Source: Cherax quadricarinatus
Taxonomy: Eukaryota > Arthropoda > Malacostraca > Decapoda > Parastacidae
NCBI RefSeq assembly: GCF_038502225.1
Contig: NC_091303.1
Coordinates: forward strand, 27,442,830 to 27,506,829
Direction of reading: 5' to 3'
Length of the DNA: 64,000 bases
Shown: positions 1 through 10,908 of the stretch, piece by piece
Position numbering within the stretch: position 1 is the first letter of the stretch
Layout of the letters: the number at the start of each line of letters is the position of its first letter
Made by a program: the position numbers and the translations under genes
Notes under the pieces: model-generated
Database searches by the model: none
What the model saw: only the letters and a program-made list of their open reading frames with translations
Told to the model about the DNA's origin: nothing

Positions 1-3000
1 ACCTTTGGAGGAGCCGTGTAGAAACTACCTATGGAGGAGCCGTGTAGAAACTACCTCTGGAGGAGCCGTGTGGACACTACCTCTGGAGGAGCCGTGTGAA
101 AACTACCTCTGGAGGAGCCGTGTGGAAACTACCTCTGGAGAAGCCGTGTGGAAACTACCTCTGGAGGAGCCGTGTGAAAACTACCTCTGGAGGAGCCGTG
201 TGGAAACTACCTCTGGAGAAGCCGTGTGAAAACTACCTCTGGAGGAGCCGTGTGGAAACTACCTCTGGAGGAGCCGTGTGGAAACTACCTCTGGAGGAGC
301 CGTGTGAAAAGTACCTCTGGAGGAGCCGTGTGGAAACTACCTCTGGAGGAGCCGTGTGAAAACTACCTCTGGAGGAGCCGTATGGAAACTACCTCTGGAG
401 AAGCCGTGTGAAAACTACCTCTGGAGGAGCCGTGTGGAGACTACCTCTGGAGGAGCTATGTGAAAACTACCTCTGGAGGAGGCGTGTGGACACTACATCT
501 GGAGCAGCCGTGTGGACACTACCTCTGGAGGAGCCGTTTGAAAACTACTGGGAAAGCCGTGTGAAAACTACCTCTGTAGGAGCCGTGTGGACACTACATC
601 TGGAGGAGCCGTGTTGACACTACCTCTGGAGGAGCCATGTAGACACTACCTCTGGAGGAGCCGTGTGGACACTACCTCTGGAGCAGCCGTGTGGACCCTA
701 CTTCTGGAGGAGCCATGTGGACACTACCTCTGGAAGTGCCATTTGAACACTACCTCAGGAGGAGCCATGTAGACACTACCTCTGGAGGAGCCGTGTGGAC
801 ACTACCTCTGGAGGAGCCATGTAGACACTACCTCTGGAGGAGCCGTGTGGACACTACCTCTGGAGGAGCCGTGTGGACACTACCTCTGGTGCAGCCGTGT
901 GGATACTTACTCTGGAGAAGCCATGTGGACACTACCTCTGGAGCACCCGAGTTGACACTACCTCTGGAGGAACCACATGGACACTACCTCTGGAGCAGCC
1001 GTGTGGACGCTATCTCTGGAGGAGCCATGTGGACACTACCTCTGGAGCAGCCGTGTGGACGCTACCTCTGAAGGAGCCATGTGGACACTTCCTCTGGAAC
1101 TGCCGTGTGGACACTACCTCTGGAGCAGCCGTGTGGACACTACCTCTGGAGCAGCCGTGTGGACCCTACCTCTAGAGGAGCCATGTAGACACTACCTCTA
1201 GAGCTGCCGTGTGGACACTACCTCTGGAGCAGCCATGTGGACACTACCTCTGAAGGAACCATGTGGACACTACCTCTTGAGGAGCCATGTGGACACTACC
1301 TCTGAAGCAGCCGTGTGGACACTACCCCTGGAGGAGCAATGTGGACACTACCTCTGGAGCACCCGAGCAGACACTAACCCTCCGGGGTTAAAAATCCGAA
1401 CGAAATCTTATCTTAATCTCTTATCTTATCTTACCTCTGGAGGAACCATGTGGACAGTACCTCTGGAGCAGCCGTGTGGACGCTATATCTGGAGGAGCCA
1501 TGTGGACACTACCTCTGGAGCAGCCGTGTGGACACTACCTCTGGAGGAGCCATGTAGACACTACCTCTGGAGGAGCCGTGTGGACACTACCTCTGGAGCA
1601 GCCGTGTGGATACTACCGCTGGTGGAGCCATGTGGACACTACATTTGGAGCACCCGAGTGGACACTACCTCTGGAGCAGCCGTGTGGAAACTACCGCTGG
1701 AGGAGCCATGTGGACACTATCTCTGGAGCAGCCGTGTGGACACTGCCTCTGGAGGAGCCGTGTGGACACTACCTCTGGAGCAGCCGTGTGGACACTACTT
1801 CTGGAGGAGCCATGTGGACACTACCTCTGGAAGTGCCATGTGAACACTACCTCTGGAGGAGCCATGTAGACACTACCTCTGGAGGAGCCGTGTGGACACT
1901 ACCTCTGGAGGAGCCATGTAGACACTACCTCTGGAGGAGCCGTGTGGACACTACCTGTGGAGGAGCCGTGTGGACACTACCTCTGGAGGAGCCATGAGAA
2001 CACTACCTGTAGAGCAGCCGTGTGGACACTACCTCTGGAGGAGCCAAGTCGACACTACCTCTGGAGGAGCAGTGTGGACACTACCTCTGATGCAGCCGTG
2101 TGGATACTACCTCTGGAGAAGCCATGTGGACACTACCTCTGGAGCACCCGAGTGGACACTGTCTCTGGAGGAACCACATGGACACTACCTCTGGAGCAGC
2201 CGTGTGGACGCTATATCTGGAGGAGCCATGTGGACACTACCTCTGGAGCAGCCGTGTGGACGCTACCTCTGAAGGAGCCATGTGGACACTACCTCTGTAG
2301 CAGCCGTGTGGACACTACCTCTGGAGCAGCCGTCTGGACACTACCTCTGGAGCAGCCGTGTGGACACTACCTCTGGAGCAGCTGTGTACTACTTCTGGAG
2401 GAGCCATGTGGACACTACCTCTGGAAGTGCCATGTGAACACTACCTCTGGAGGAGCCATGTAGACACTACCTCTGGAGGAGCCGTGTGGACACTACCTCT
2501 GGAGGAGCCATGTAGACACTACCTCTGGAGACACTACCTCTGGAGCAGCCGTGTGGACACTACCTCTGGATGAGCCATGAGAACACTACCTGTGGAGCAG
2601 CCGTGTGGACACTACCTCTGGAGGAGCCAAGTCGACACTACCTCTGGAGGAGCAGTGTGGACACTACCTCTGATGCAGCCGTGTGAATACTACCTCTGGA
2701 GAAGCCATGTGGACACTACCTCTGGAGCACCCGAGTGGACACTGTCTCTGGAGGAACCACATGGACACTACCTCTGGAGCAGCCGTGTGGACGCTATATC
2801 TGTAGGAGCCATGTGGACACTACCTCTGGAGCAGCCGTGTGGACGCCACCTCTGAAGGAGCCATGTGGACACTACCTCTGGAGCAGCCGTGTGGACACTA
2901 CCTCTGGAGCAGCCGTGTGGACACTACCTCTGGAGCAGCCGTGTGGAGACTACCTCTGGAGGAGCCATGTAGACACTACCTCTGGAGCACCCGAGTGGAC

Positions 3001-3366
3001 ACTACCTCTGGAGGAGCCATGTGGACACTACCTCTGGAGGAGCCGTGTGGACACAACCTCTGGAGGAGCCATGAGGACACTACCTGTGGAGCAGCCGTGT
3101 GGACACTGTGTTTGGAGGAGCCATATGGACACTACCTCTGGAGGAGCCGTGTGGACACTACGTCTGGAGCAGCCACGTGGATACTACCGCTGGTGGAGCC
3201 ATGTGGGCACTACCTTTGGAGCACCCGAGTGGACACTACCTCTGGAGCAGCCGTGTGGACACTACCTCTGGAGGAGCCATGTGGACACTATCTCTGGAGC
3301 AGCCATGTGGACACTACCTCTGAAGCAGCCGTGTGGACTCTACCTCTGGAGGAGCCATGTGGACAT
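1..3366. repeat. 26-bp minisatellite array I (continues beyond left edge)
   Basis: Tandem 26-bp units of the form GTGGACACTACCTCTGG followed by AGGAGCC(A/G)T fill this stretch, about 127 units in the window. The first 500 bases carry a GGAAACTACC variant, later ones GGACACTACC, with AGCAGCC, AGCACCC and GTAGACAC variants mixed in. Units differ by many point changes, so this array is older or less homogenised than the one at 44878-60862. Open frames on the plus strand come only from lack of stops in the unit. A 64-bp SINE tail interrupts it at 1373-1436. The right edge abuts a LINE-A fragment at 3370. Confidence 0.95.
1373..1436 (+). mobile_element. SINE 3' tail fragment inside array I
   Basis: The block ACCCTCCGGGGTTAAAAATC followed by CGAACGAAATC and (TTATC)n repeats matches the 3' end of the tRNA-derived SINE at 32033-32333 (there on the minus strand). 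Only the tail is present, so it is a strongly 5'-truncated insertion into the minisatellite. The array resumes directly at 1437. Confidence 0.75.
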
Positions 3367-3369
3367 ATG

Positions 3370-3524
3370 GTCACTTGTTTGCACAGAACTGCTTAATGCC
3401 TCAAATGATGTAGTGGAAGTTTTAGCAGTAAAGATCGAGAACCAAAGCCTAGTCATTGTGGTAGTCTACAAGCCTCCGGATGCAATATCCCAGCAATTCC
3501 AGGAACAGCTGTTAAAAATTGACC
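3370..3524 (+). pseudogene. LINE-A endonuclease fragment
   Basis: This stretch is nearly identical to 41403-41557 in the longest LINE-A copy and encodes the middle of the APE-type endonuclease (readable peptide AVKIENQSLVIVVVYKPPDA). Both flanks are broken: the left runs into minisatellite array I and the right into a short GGATCGAG repeat. It is a dead internal fragment. Confidence 0.85.
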
Positions 3525-3802
3525 GGATCGGATCGAGATCGGATCGAGGACGACGAGAGCTGTCGTAAGATGGGAAGGAAGAAGGATAAGGAAGGATGGA
3601 AATAACTGGAAAAGGATGGGGAGGAGGGGAAGAGGAGGAATCAAGGCAAGTGGCCCAACCACTTTGGGACATGTGGTACAAAAGTACTGGAGACGTAGAT
3701 AGAGAGGCTTGACTGATGTCATTGCTTGGCTCACTAGGAGAGGATGGCGTAGGCAGCGGCAGGAGCTGGGAGTGTCAGAAGGCAGCAAGCAGGATGAGTT
3801 GG
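3525..3802. other. Unassigned intergenic stretch
   Basis: It opens with short GGATCGAG-type repeats (3524-3550) and then a purine-rich segment (3560-3650, AAGGA/GGAGG-like). I recognise no coding domain or known element here. Confidence 0.5.
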
Positions 3803-4070
3803 TTATGGTCTTAAACCGTTTATCAATGCGGTATATTGTTTTCGAGAGAGTTGTATCACACTTATGGAAGAGCTGTAGTAGTCTTCGCTGGTTTGGAGGT
3901 GGTGGAGTATCTGGTTGTAGGTAGGGAGTGGTCTTTCTTCGCTTTGGTACGATACAGTGTTGTCTTGGAGATGTTGGATGAGTTCTAGGCGAGTCATGCT
4001 TGCAGGGTATAGCCTCGTGGTGTAGAATTCGAGTCCTTTGTGTTTAAAGCATGGTGTTCCAGGTAATCGT
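3803..4070 (-). other. Unidentified open-frame fragment
   Basis: The minus strand is open from 4070 down to a TAA at 3803-3805, about 88 codons, with an internal Met at 3997 (MTRLELIQHLQDNTVS). The peptide is hydrophilic and rich in Gln, Tyr and Ser, and looks more protein-like than the shadow frames around it. It stops abruptly where the gag-only element's 3' tail begins (4071), so it is probably the C-terminal end of an ORF interrupted by that insertion. I do not recognise the family; a retroelement gag or LINE ORF piece is most likely. Confidence 0.3.
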
Positions 4071-4089
4071 TTAGTTTTAGTTTAATATG

Positions 4090-4129
4090 TTTATTATGCA
4101 CCCCATACCCATCCTGTGGGCGGTAGTCA
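4090..4129 (-). promoter_or_regulatory. 3'-terminal hairpin plus AATAAA motif of the gag-only family
   Basis: Read on the minus strand this is ACTACCGCCCACAGGATGGG followed by TATGGGGTGCATAATAAA. CCC and GGG can pair around ACAGGAT, with an outer ACC/GGT pairing. The same block ends the related copies at 24215-24245, 27778-27812 and 44657-44722, and in diverged form the RNase H LINE at 30890-30930. It is a candidate signal for reverse transcriptase recognition and polyadenylation. Confidence 0.6.
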
Positions 4130-4134
4130 AAAGA

Positions 4135-5484
4135 TTACAGAGGTACATAATTGGTCCAGGGACTGGACTCCAAAGTTTTGATAGCTGAGCAAGTTACAGA
4201 GATAATGAACTCACAATTTACAAAGGTAATGAACTCACAATGACGTGAGCTAAGTAGAGAAGGCGGTGGTGTAGAGGAAGGTAGTGTTGCTTCGTTTTCA
4301 ACTTCAGTAGACGAATTAGAAGATGTTTCTGGTGGTAAGGCTTCTGATTGGTTGGATTCAGTGAGAGGTGGTGGCGGTGGAGGCTTCTCATTGGTCGTTG
4401 TTGGATTGACGCCACTAGTTGGTGGTGTTGATGGGACTTCTGCAGAAGAGTTGGCGATTAAGTTTTTGGTGAATTTGAGAATTTCTTCAGAAGGTGGAGA
4501 TGCTGGAAATGTAAATGAAGGCATATTATTTAATGCAAATAACTCGTTGATGGTAGAGTTAAAGGATCCAGGTACAGCCATGTTCTGCATGTGAGCGTAT
4601 AGTAAGCAGTAGTGGATCTTGGTTACGTCACATGTTGGAGGAGTGATGATGGTGGAGGCGGGCTGAGTAGATGCTTGAAGTAATTTTGTAGTGTTTGCTT
4701 GTATCTTTGCAATTGCTGCATACGTTGGAGTGTTGCTTGTAGGGTTTTTCTTTGCTGCATCTTGTGTTTTTTTCATAATATCCTTTCTTGTAGGACATTT
4801 TGCTGCCAGTGTATGGTGGTCATTACTCTTGCAGTTTAAGCACGCTGGTTGTGTTGGAGCAGCAGCGGTGCAGGAACTAAAGGTGTGTCCCTCACTACCA
4901 CATGTAGTGCAGAACTTCTTGTCTTTTACTGGACATGCTTTGGTGGTGTGATGGTATGAATAACAGTTCCAGCAATGTTGAATGTAGTGGTATCTCTCTG
5001 CTTCAATGTAGGTGGGACTGATATAGTAGTAGTAGACAGCAAGACCTTCGTTCAGAGCAGTGGCAGCTATGTTCACGTCGGTGAAGGTGACTTTGAGCAT
5101 GGACGTTGCATTTGGGATTTTTGTAATGCTGTCAACAGTAGCCCAAGTATTTTGCGTCTCGATGGATGACTTGAGTTCAGCAGTTGATTGAGAAGTCAGA
5201 ATCTTGTCAAGTTTTTTAAGGAATACTGATTTCCTTGCCCTGAGGGCAGGAGATGATGTAACAGTAAACCCTTGAGCAGTAAGAGTAGTGGTGGCTTCTG
5301 TAGTAAGTAACTTCTCTGCTTCAGCATCATCGTGACACACAACAGTGAATGCTTCTTTCAGTGACAATATGGTGTTGAATTTTACTTGCAGTGCTCCTTG
5401 AACAATAGTTGCAAGAGCAATCTTCGTTGAATCATCAACGGTACCGTTTGTTGGTTTGATCTTTACACGATCTGCGTAGCTCAT
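4135..5484 (-). CDS. LINE ORF1/gag-like protein with three CCHC zinc knuckles
   Basis: 449 codons from the ATG at 5484 (MSYADRVKIKPTNG) to the stop at 4135. Around residues 170-235 lie three knuckles: CWNCYSYHHTTKAC, CTTCGSEGHTFSSC and CLNCKSNDHHTLAAKC. This triple-CCHC layout is that of I-clade LINE ORF1 proteins, which bind element RNA in the ribonucleoprotein. A Pro/Ser/Thr-rich C-terminal part follows (a run of six or more Pro near residue 390). The last residues (SSPWTNYVPL) are read from what is 3' UTR in other copies, which suggests the frame ran into the UTR after deletion of the original end and ORF2. No frameshift or stop is visible. Confidence 0.75.
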   Translation of the reverse strand: MSYADRVKIKPTNGTVDDSTKIALATIVQGALQVKFNTILSLKEAFTVVCHDDAEAEKLLTTEATTTLTAQGFTVTSSPALRARKSVFLKKLDKILTSQSTAELKSSIETQNTWATVDSITKIPNATSMLKVTFTDVNIAATALNEGLAVYYYYISPTYIEAERYHYIQHCWNCYSYHHTTKACPVKDKKFCTTCGSEGHTFSSCTAAAPTQPACLNCKSNDHHTLAAKCPTRKDIMKKTQDAAKKNPTSNTPTYAAIAKIQANTTKLLQASTQPASTIITPPTCDVTKIHYCLLYAHMQNMAVPGSFNSTINELFALNNMPSFTFPASPPSEEILKFTKNLIANSSAEVPSTPPTSGVNPTTTNEKPPPPPPLTESNQSEALPPETSSNSSTEVENEATLPSSTPPPSLLSSRHCEFITFVNCEFIISVTCSAIKTLESSPWTNYVPL

Positions 5485-5560
5485 CGTGTAAGTCAAGGCG
5501 AAGACAACGCTGGTAAAGGTTCCGCTCCCCAACGGGGATCGTAGGGAGACAGTAAGGAGA

Positions 5561-8166
5561 GCTGTCTGGAAAATCTTCCAGCTCCTGCACCCAACATCTT
5601 ACTCCTGGGGGATTTCAACTTAAGGCACCTAAAATGGAGGAATATAGCAAATAATATTGTTGCAGTAATAACACCAGGAGGCCGCTCTGATGAAAACTCA
5701 CACTCACACGAGCTTTTAATCTCTGCACAAAATTCAATTTAAACCAGCAAATAATAGAGCCTACTAGACTGGAGAATACACTAGACCTCATCTTCACTAA
5801 CAATCATGATCTGATAAGAAATGTCACCATATCAAAAACAATATACTCAGATCACAACATAATTGAGGTTCAGACATGCATGCGCGGAGCCCCAGACCGA
5901 CATAATGAGATTAGTCACGAGGGAGCATTCTCGAAATTCAACTTCAATAACAAAAACAAAGTGGGACCAAGTAAACCAAGTCCTAACCGATATAAGCTGG
6001 GAAGATATACTAAGCAACACAGACCCCAACTTATGCCTAGAACAGATTAACTTGGTGGCACTCGATGTATGGACAAGGCTTATTCCTCTAAAAAAAAAGG
6101 AGGAGTAGATGTAAAATAGAAAGAGACAGGCGCTCCCTTTACAGGCGACGGAAAAGAATAACAAAGCGGCTAAAAGAGGTCAATATATCTCAAATGCGTA
6201 GGGAGACACTGGTCAGAGAAATAGCAAACTTCGAATTTAAGCTAAAGGAATCTTATAGGAGTCAGGAATCGCGGGAAGAACTAAAAGCCATAAATGAAAT
6301 CGAAAGAAACCCTAAGTATTTCTTCTCCTATGCCAAATCAAAGTCGAGAACAACGTCCAGTATTGAGCCCCTACTTAAACAAGATGGGTCCTACACAGAT
6401 GACAGCAAGGAAATGAGTGAGCTACTCAAGTCCCAATATGACTCACTTTTTAGCAAGCCGCTAACCAGACTGAGAGTCGAAGATCAAAATGAATTTTTTA
6501 TGAGAGAGCCACAGAATTTGGTTAACACAAGCCTATCTGATGTTATCCTGACGCCAAATGACTTCAAACAGGCGATAAATGACATGCCCATGCACTCTGC
6601 CCCAGGGCCAGACTCATGGAACTCCGTGTTCATAAAGAACTGCAAGAAGCCCCTATCACGAGCCTTTACCATCCTATGGAGAGGGAGCATGGACACGGGG
6701 GTCGTCCCACATTTACTAAAAACAACAGACATAGCCCCACTCCACAAAGGGGGCAGTAAAGCAACAGCAAAGAACTACAGACCGATAGCACTAACATCCC
6801 ATATCATAAAAATCTTTGAAAGGGTCCTAAGAAGCAAGATCACCACCCATCTAGAAATCCATCAGTTACACAACCCAGGGCAACATGGGTTTAGAACAGG
6901 TCGCTCCTGTCTGTCTCAACTATTGGATCACTACGACAAGGTCCTAGATGCACTAGAAGACAAAAAGAATGCAGATGTAATATATACAGACTTTGCAAAA
7001 GCCTTTGACAAGTGTGACCATGGCGTAATAGCGCACAAAATGCGTGTTAAAGGAATAACAGGAAAAGTCGGTCGATGGATCTATAATTTCCTCACTAACA
7101 GAACACAGAGAGTAGTAGTCAACAGAGTAAAGTCCGAGGCAGCTACGGTGAAAAGCTCTGTTACTCGCTCCCATCTTGTTCCTCATCCTCATATCCGACA
7201 TAGACAAGGATGTCAGCCACAGCACCGAGTCTTCCTTTGCAGATGACACCCGAATCAACATGACAGTGTCTTCCATTGCAGACACTGCAGAAAACAATAT
7301 GAAGTTCAACGATGAGAAATTTCAATTACTAAGATATGGTAAACACGAGGAAATTAAATCTTCATCAGAGTACAAAACAAATTCTGGCCACAAAATAGAG
7401 CGAAACACCAACGTCAAAGACCTGGGAGTGATCATGTCGGAGGATCTCGCCTTCAAGGACCATAACATTGTATCAATCGCATCTGCTAGAAAAATGACAG
7501 GATGGATAATGAGAACCTTCAAAACTAGGGATGCCAAGCCCATGATGACACTCTTCAGGTCTCTTGTTTTATCTAGACTGGAATATTGCTGCACACTAAC
7601 AGCACCTTTCAAGGCAGGTGAAATTGCTGACCTAGAAAATGTACAGAGAACCTTCACGGCACGCATAACGGTGATAAAACACCTAAATTACTGGGAGCGC
7701 TTGAGGTTCCTAAACCTGTATTCCCTGGAATGCAGGCGGGAGAGATACATGATTATATACACCTGGAAAATCCTAGAGGGACTAGTACCGAACTTGCACA
7801 CGAAAATCACTCACTACGAAAGCAAAAGACTTGGCAGACGATGCAACATTCCCCCAATGAAAAGCAGGGGTGTCACTAGCACGTTAAGAGACCATACAAT
7901 AAGTGTCAGGGGCCCTAGACCGTTCAACTGCCTCCCAGCATACATAAGGGGGATTACCAACAGACCCCTGGCAGTCTTCAAGCTGGCACTGGACAAGCAC
8001 CTAAAGTCGGTTCTTGACCAGCCGGGCTGTGGCTCGTACGTTGGTTTGCTTGCAGCCAGCAGTAACAGCCTGGTTGATCAGGCTCTGATCCACCATGAGG
8101 CCTGGTCACAGACCGGGCCGCGGGGGCGTTGACCCCCGGAACTCTCTCCAGCTAAACTCCAGACAG
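5561..8166 (+). pseudogene. LINE-A copy A (EN/RT retroelement, broken)
   Basis: A 5'-truncated copy of LINE-A, a Jockey/CR1-type LINE. The endonuclease is partial and frameshifted (5561-6110), with an extra A in a run near 6091. The RT frame is open 6194-7246 and 7176-8132 and contains APGPDSWNSVFIKNC, YTDFAKAFDKCDHG and an FADD box (near 7235). A 14-bp deletion near 7160 removes the PQGTV box that other copies keep. A second deletion near 7287 lies between two CTGCA repeats. The 3' end carries the GGGGGCGTTGACCCCC stem-loop (8122-8137). Not functional. Confidence 0.9.
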
Positions 8167-8291
8167 GGCTTAATAAACAAAGTTATTGTTATATACAATA
8201 TGGATCAGTTCTCACCAACCTAATAAGAAAGGCTAAGGAATTGTACTACTCCAGTAGATTCACCGAAACAAGAGGAGATATAAAAAACACC
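8167..8291 (+). pseudogene. LINE-D left remnant
   Basis: The plus strand can be read as LIRKAKELYYSSRFTETRGD then IKNTW, the region between endonuclease and RT in many Jockey/CR1 LINEs. It is cut off by LINE-A copy B at 8292 and resumes beyond it at 9819, where RT motifs follow in the same orientation. It is therefore the left part of one LINE-D copy split by an insertion. Confidence 0.6.
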
Positions 8292-9818
8292 TGGAGTTTA
8301 CTGGAGTTTACCTGGAGAGAGTTCCCGGGGTCAGTGCCCCCGTGGCCCGGTCTGTGACCAGGCCTCCTGGTGGATCAGAGCCTGATCAACCAGGCTGTTG
8401 CTGCTGGCTGCACGCAAACCAACGTACGAGCCACAGCCCGGCTGGTCAGGAACCGACTTTAGGTTTTTTGTCCAGTGCCAGCTTGAAGACTGCCAGGGGT
8501 CTGTTGGTAATCTCCCTTATGTATGCTGGGAGGCAGTTGAACAGTCTCGGGCCCCTGACACTTATTGTATGGCCTCTTAACGTGCTAGTGACACCCCTGC
8601 TTTTCATTGGGGGGATGTTGCATCGTCTGCCAAGTCTTTTGCTTTCGTAGTGAGTGATTTTCGTGTGCAAGTTCGGTACTAGTCCCTCTAGGATTTTCCA
8701 GGTGTATATAATCATGTATCTCTCCCGCCTGCATTCCAGGGAATACAGGTTTAGGAACCTCAAGCGCTCCCAGTAATTGAGGTGTTTTATCTCCGTTATG
8801 CGCGCCGTGAAGGTTATCTGTACATTTTCTAGGTCAGCAATTTCACCTGCCTTAAAAGGTGCTGTTAGTGTGCAGCAATATTCCAGCCTAGATAGAACAA
8901 GTGACCTCAAGAGTGTCATCATGGGCTTGACCTCCCTAGTTTTGAAGGTTCTCATTATCCATCCTGTCATTTTTCTAGCAGATGCGATTGATACAATGTT
9001 ATGGTCCTTGAAGGTGAGATCCTCCGACATGATCACTCCCAGGTCTTTGACGTTGGTGTTTCGCTCTATTTTGTGGCCAGAATTTGTTTTGTACTCTGAT
9101 GAAGATTTAATTTCCTCGTGTTTACCATATCTGAGTAATTGAAATTTCTCATCGTTGAACTTCATATTGTTTTCTGCAGCCCACTGAATGATTTGGTTGA
9201 TGTCCGCCTGGAGCCTTGCAATGTCTGCAATGGAAGACACTGTCATGCAGATTCGGGTGTCATCTGCAAAGGAAGACACGGTGCTGTGGCTGACATCCTT
9301 GTCTATGTCGGATATGAGGATGAGGAACAAGATGGGAGCGAGTACTGTGCCTTGTGGAACAGAGCTTTTCACCGTAGCTGCCTCGGACTTTACTCTGTTG
9401 ACGACTACTCTCTGTGTTCTGTTAGTGAGGAAATTATAGATCCATCGACCGACTTTTCCTGTTATTCCTTTAGCACGCATTTTGTGCGCTATTACGCCAT
9501 GGTCACACTTGTCGAAGGCTTTTGCAAAGTCTGTATATATTACATCTGCATTCTTTTTGTCTTCTAGTGCATTTAGGACCTTGTCGTAGTGATCCAATAG
9601 TTGAGGCAGATAGGAGCGACCTGTTCTAAACCCATGTTGCCCTGGGTTGTGTAACTGATGGGTTTCTAGATGGGTGGTGATCTTGCTTCTTAGGACCCTT
9701 TCAAAGATTTTTATGATATGGGATGTTAGTGCTATCGGTCTGTAGTTCTTTGCTGTTGCTTTACTGCCCCCTTTGTGGAGTGGGCTATGTCTGTTGTTTT
9801 TAGTAACTGTGGGACGAC
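8292..9818 (-). mobile_element. LINE-A copy B, RT half (5'-truncated)
   Basis: A minus-strand LINE-A 3' half that begins inside the RT domain (PLHKGGSKATAKNYRPIAL) and is open for about 450 codons (9818 to a stop at 8446). It keeps TDFAKAFDKCDHG, PQGTVLAPILF and SFADDTRICMT, all RT boxes from the palm onward. Near 8465 a T-run change (GGTTTTTTG where other copies have GGTGCTTG) shifts the frame before the usual end. The 3' end has the GGGG/CCCC stem-loop and a (CTCCAGGTAAA)n tail at 8292-8325. It lies opposite copy A, forming a long inverted repeat. No endonuclease, so not autonomous. Confidence 0.9.
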
Positions 9819-10908
9819 ATTCTCTCATATTCTAAGCACCCACAAACTAAAATAAAAAAACTAAGGATATTGTCCTAACTAAACCGAATGAAGCCCAACA
9901 ACATCCTATTGATACAGTTAACATGATAAATGACTTTTTTTTTCAACCATAGGATCAAATCTCGCCAGTAAAATCCCAGGTACCAACGCCCGAGGAAGCG
10001 ATTTCTTAGACTGGAATTTCCCAACCTCCTTCTATCTTGCACCAACCGAGTCCACAGAAATCACTACGATTATTGTCACTTAAAAATAAATCAGGAGATC
10101 TGGCTCAAGTTCCTCCATTATTATTATTATTATTATTATTGTACAAACGAGCGGCTCATGTTCTCTCACCTGCTGTTTCATTACTCTTTAACAAATCACT
10201 AGAAACCAGCACTTCCCCAGCACTACTCATGATAGCCAGGGTAACATCAATACACAAAGGTGGTGATCCCACAGATGTAAACAACTACAGGCCAGTTTCA
10301 AACTTACCATTGCTATCCGAAATCTTCGAGAAACTTATGCACAAGAGATTATATTTCTTTATGACAGCGTAAAGCATCCTCAACCCCTGCCAATTTGGCT
10401 TCAGAAAAAGCAAAAGCACAAGCAACGTAATTAATTGTAAAAATGCTAGACCTACTTTACAGTGCACTTGAAATAATGAATTTCCATTAGGTCTCTTTAT
10501 CGACCTAAGGAAAGCATTTGATACAATAGACCACAGCATCCTACTCCACAAACTTGAGCATTATGGCATAAGAGGCCACGCACACTTACATATTTCAAAT
10601 TCTACCTAATTAACAGACAGGAATACGTCTCTATTAAGGACACAACCTCATCAATAAGACCATGGATACTGGAGTACCACAGAGAAGTATCCTTGGTCCC
10701 CTGCTCTTCCTCTTATACATCAGTGATCTACCTAATGCTTCACAAAACCTTAAGCCTTAAGCTGACGATACGATATATGTTATCTCCCACTCAAATCTTG
10801 CCTCACTTAACACTATTGTTAACTATGAACTAGTAAAAATATCGACCTGGATGACTGCTAATAAACTTAATGCTTAATACTGACAAAGCCCTCTACATTC
10901 TGTTTACC
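9819..10908 (+). pseudogene. LINE-D RT fragment, decayed
   Basis: Continuation of the 8167-8291 remnant. Recognisable boxes are MIARVTSIHKGGD then NNYRPVSNLPLLSEIFEKL (10220-10345), CQFGFRKSKSTSNVI (near 10390), [20 protein letters not shown] (10490-10550) and remains of the PQ box and FADD region (10670-10770). Several frameshifts and stops separate them. An (ATT)8-type microsatellite sits at 10119-10142. The copy is cut at 10909 by LINE-A copy C. Confidence 0.75.

Larger units (their letters stand above)
4071..5560 (-). mobile_element. Gag-only (half-LINE) retroelement
   Basis: The unit holds one ORF with three CCHC knuckles (4135-5484) and then directly a LINE-type 3' end, with AATAAA and an (AACT/AAACT)-like tail near 4071. 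There is no endonuclease or reverse transcriptase between. The 3' end (4071-4183 and beyond) recurs at 23797-24262, 27758-27868 and 44430-44745. It therefore looks like a non-autonomous derivative of an I-group LINE in which ORF2 was lost, moved by another element's enzyme. The right edge, where LINE-A copy A begins (about 5561), is approximate. Confidence 0.7.

Noticed and set aside
5..3396. Repeat-protein ORFs in array I
   Set aside because: Same explanation as for array II; units with GTAGACAC create stops at random.
8777..9567. Plus-strand ORFs opposite LINE-A copy B (and the same peptides opposite copies E, F, G, H)
   Set aside because: They are antisense shadows of the LINE-A RT region. 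They recur only because the sense strand is conserved.
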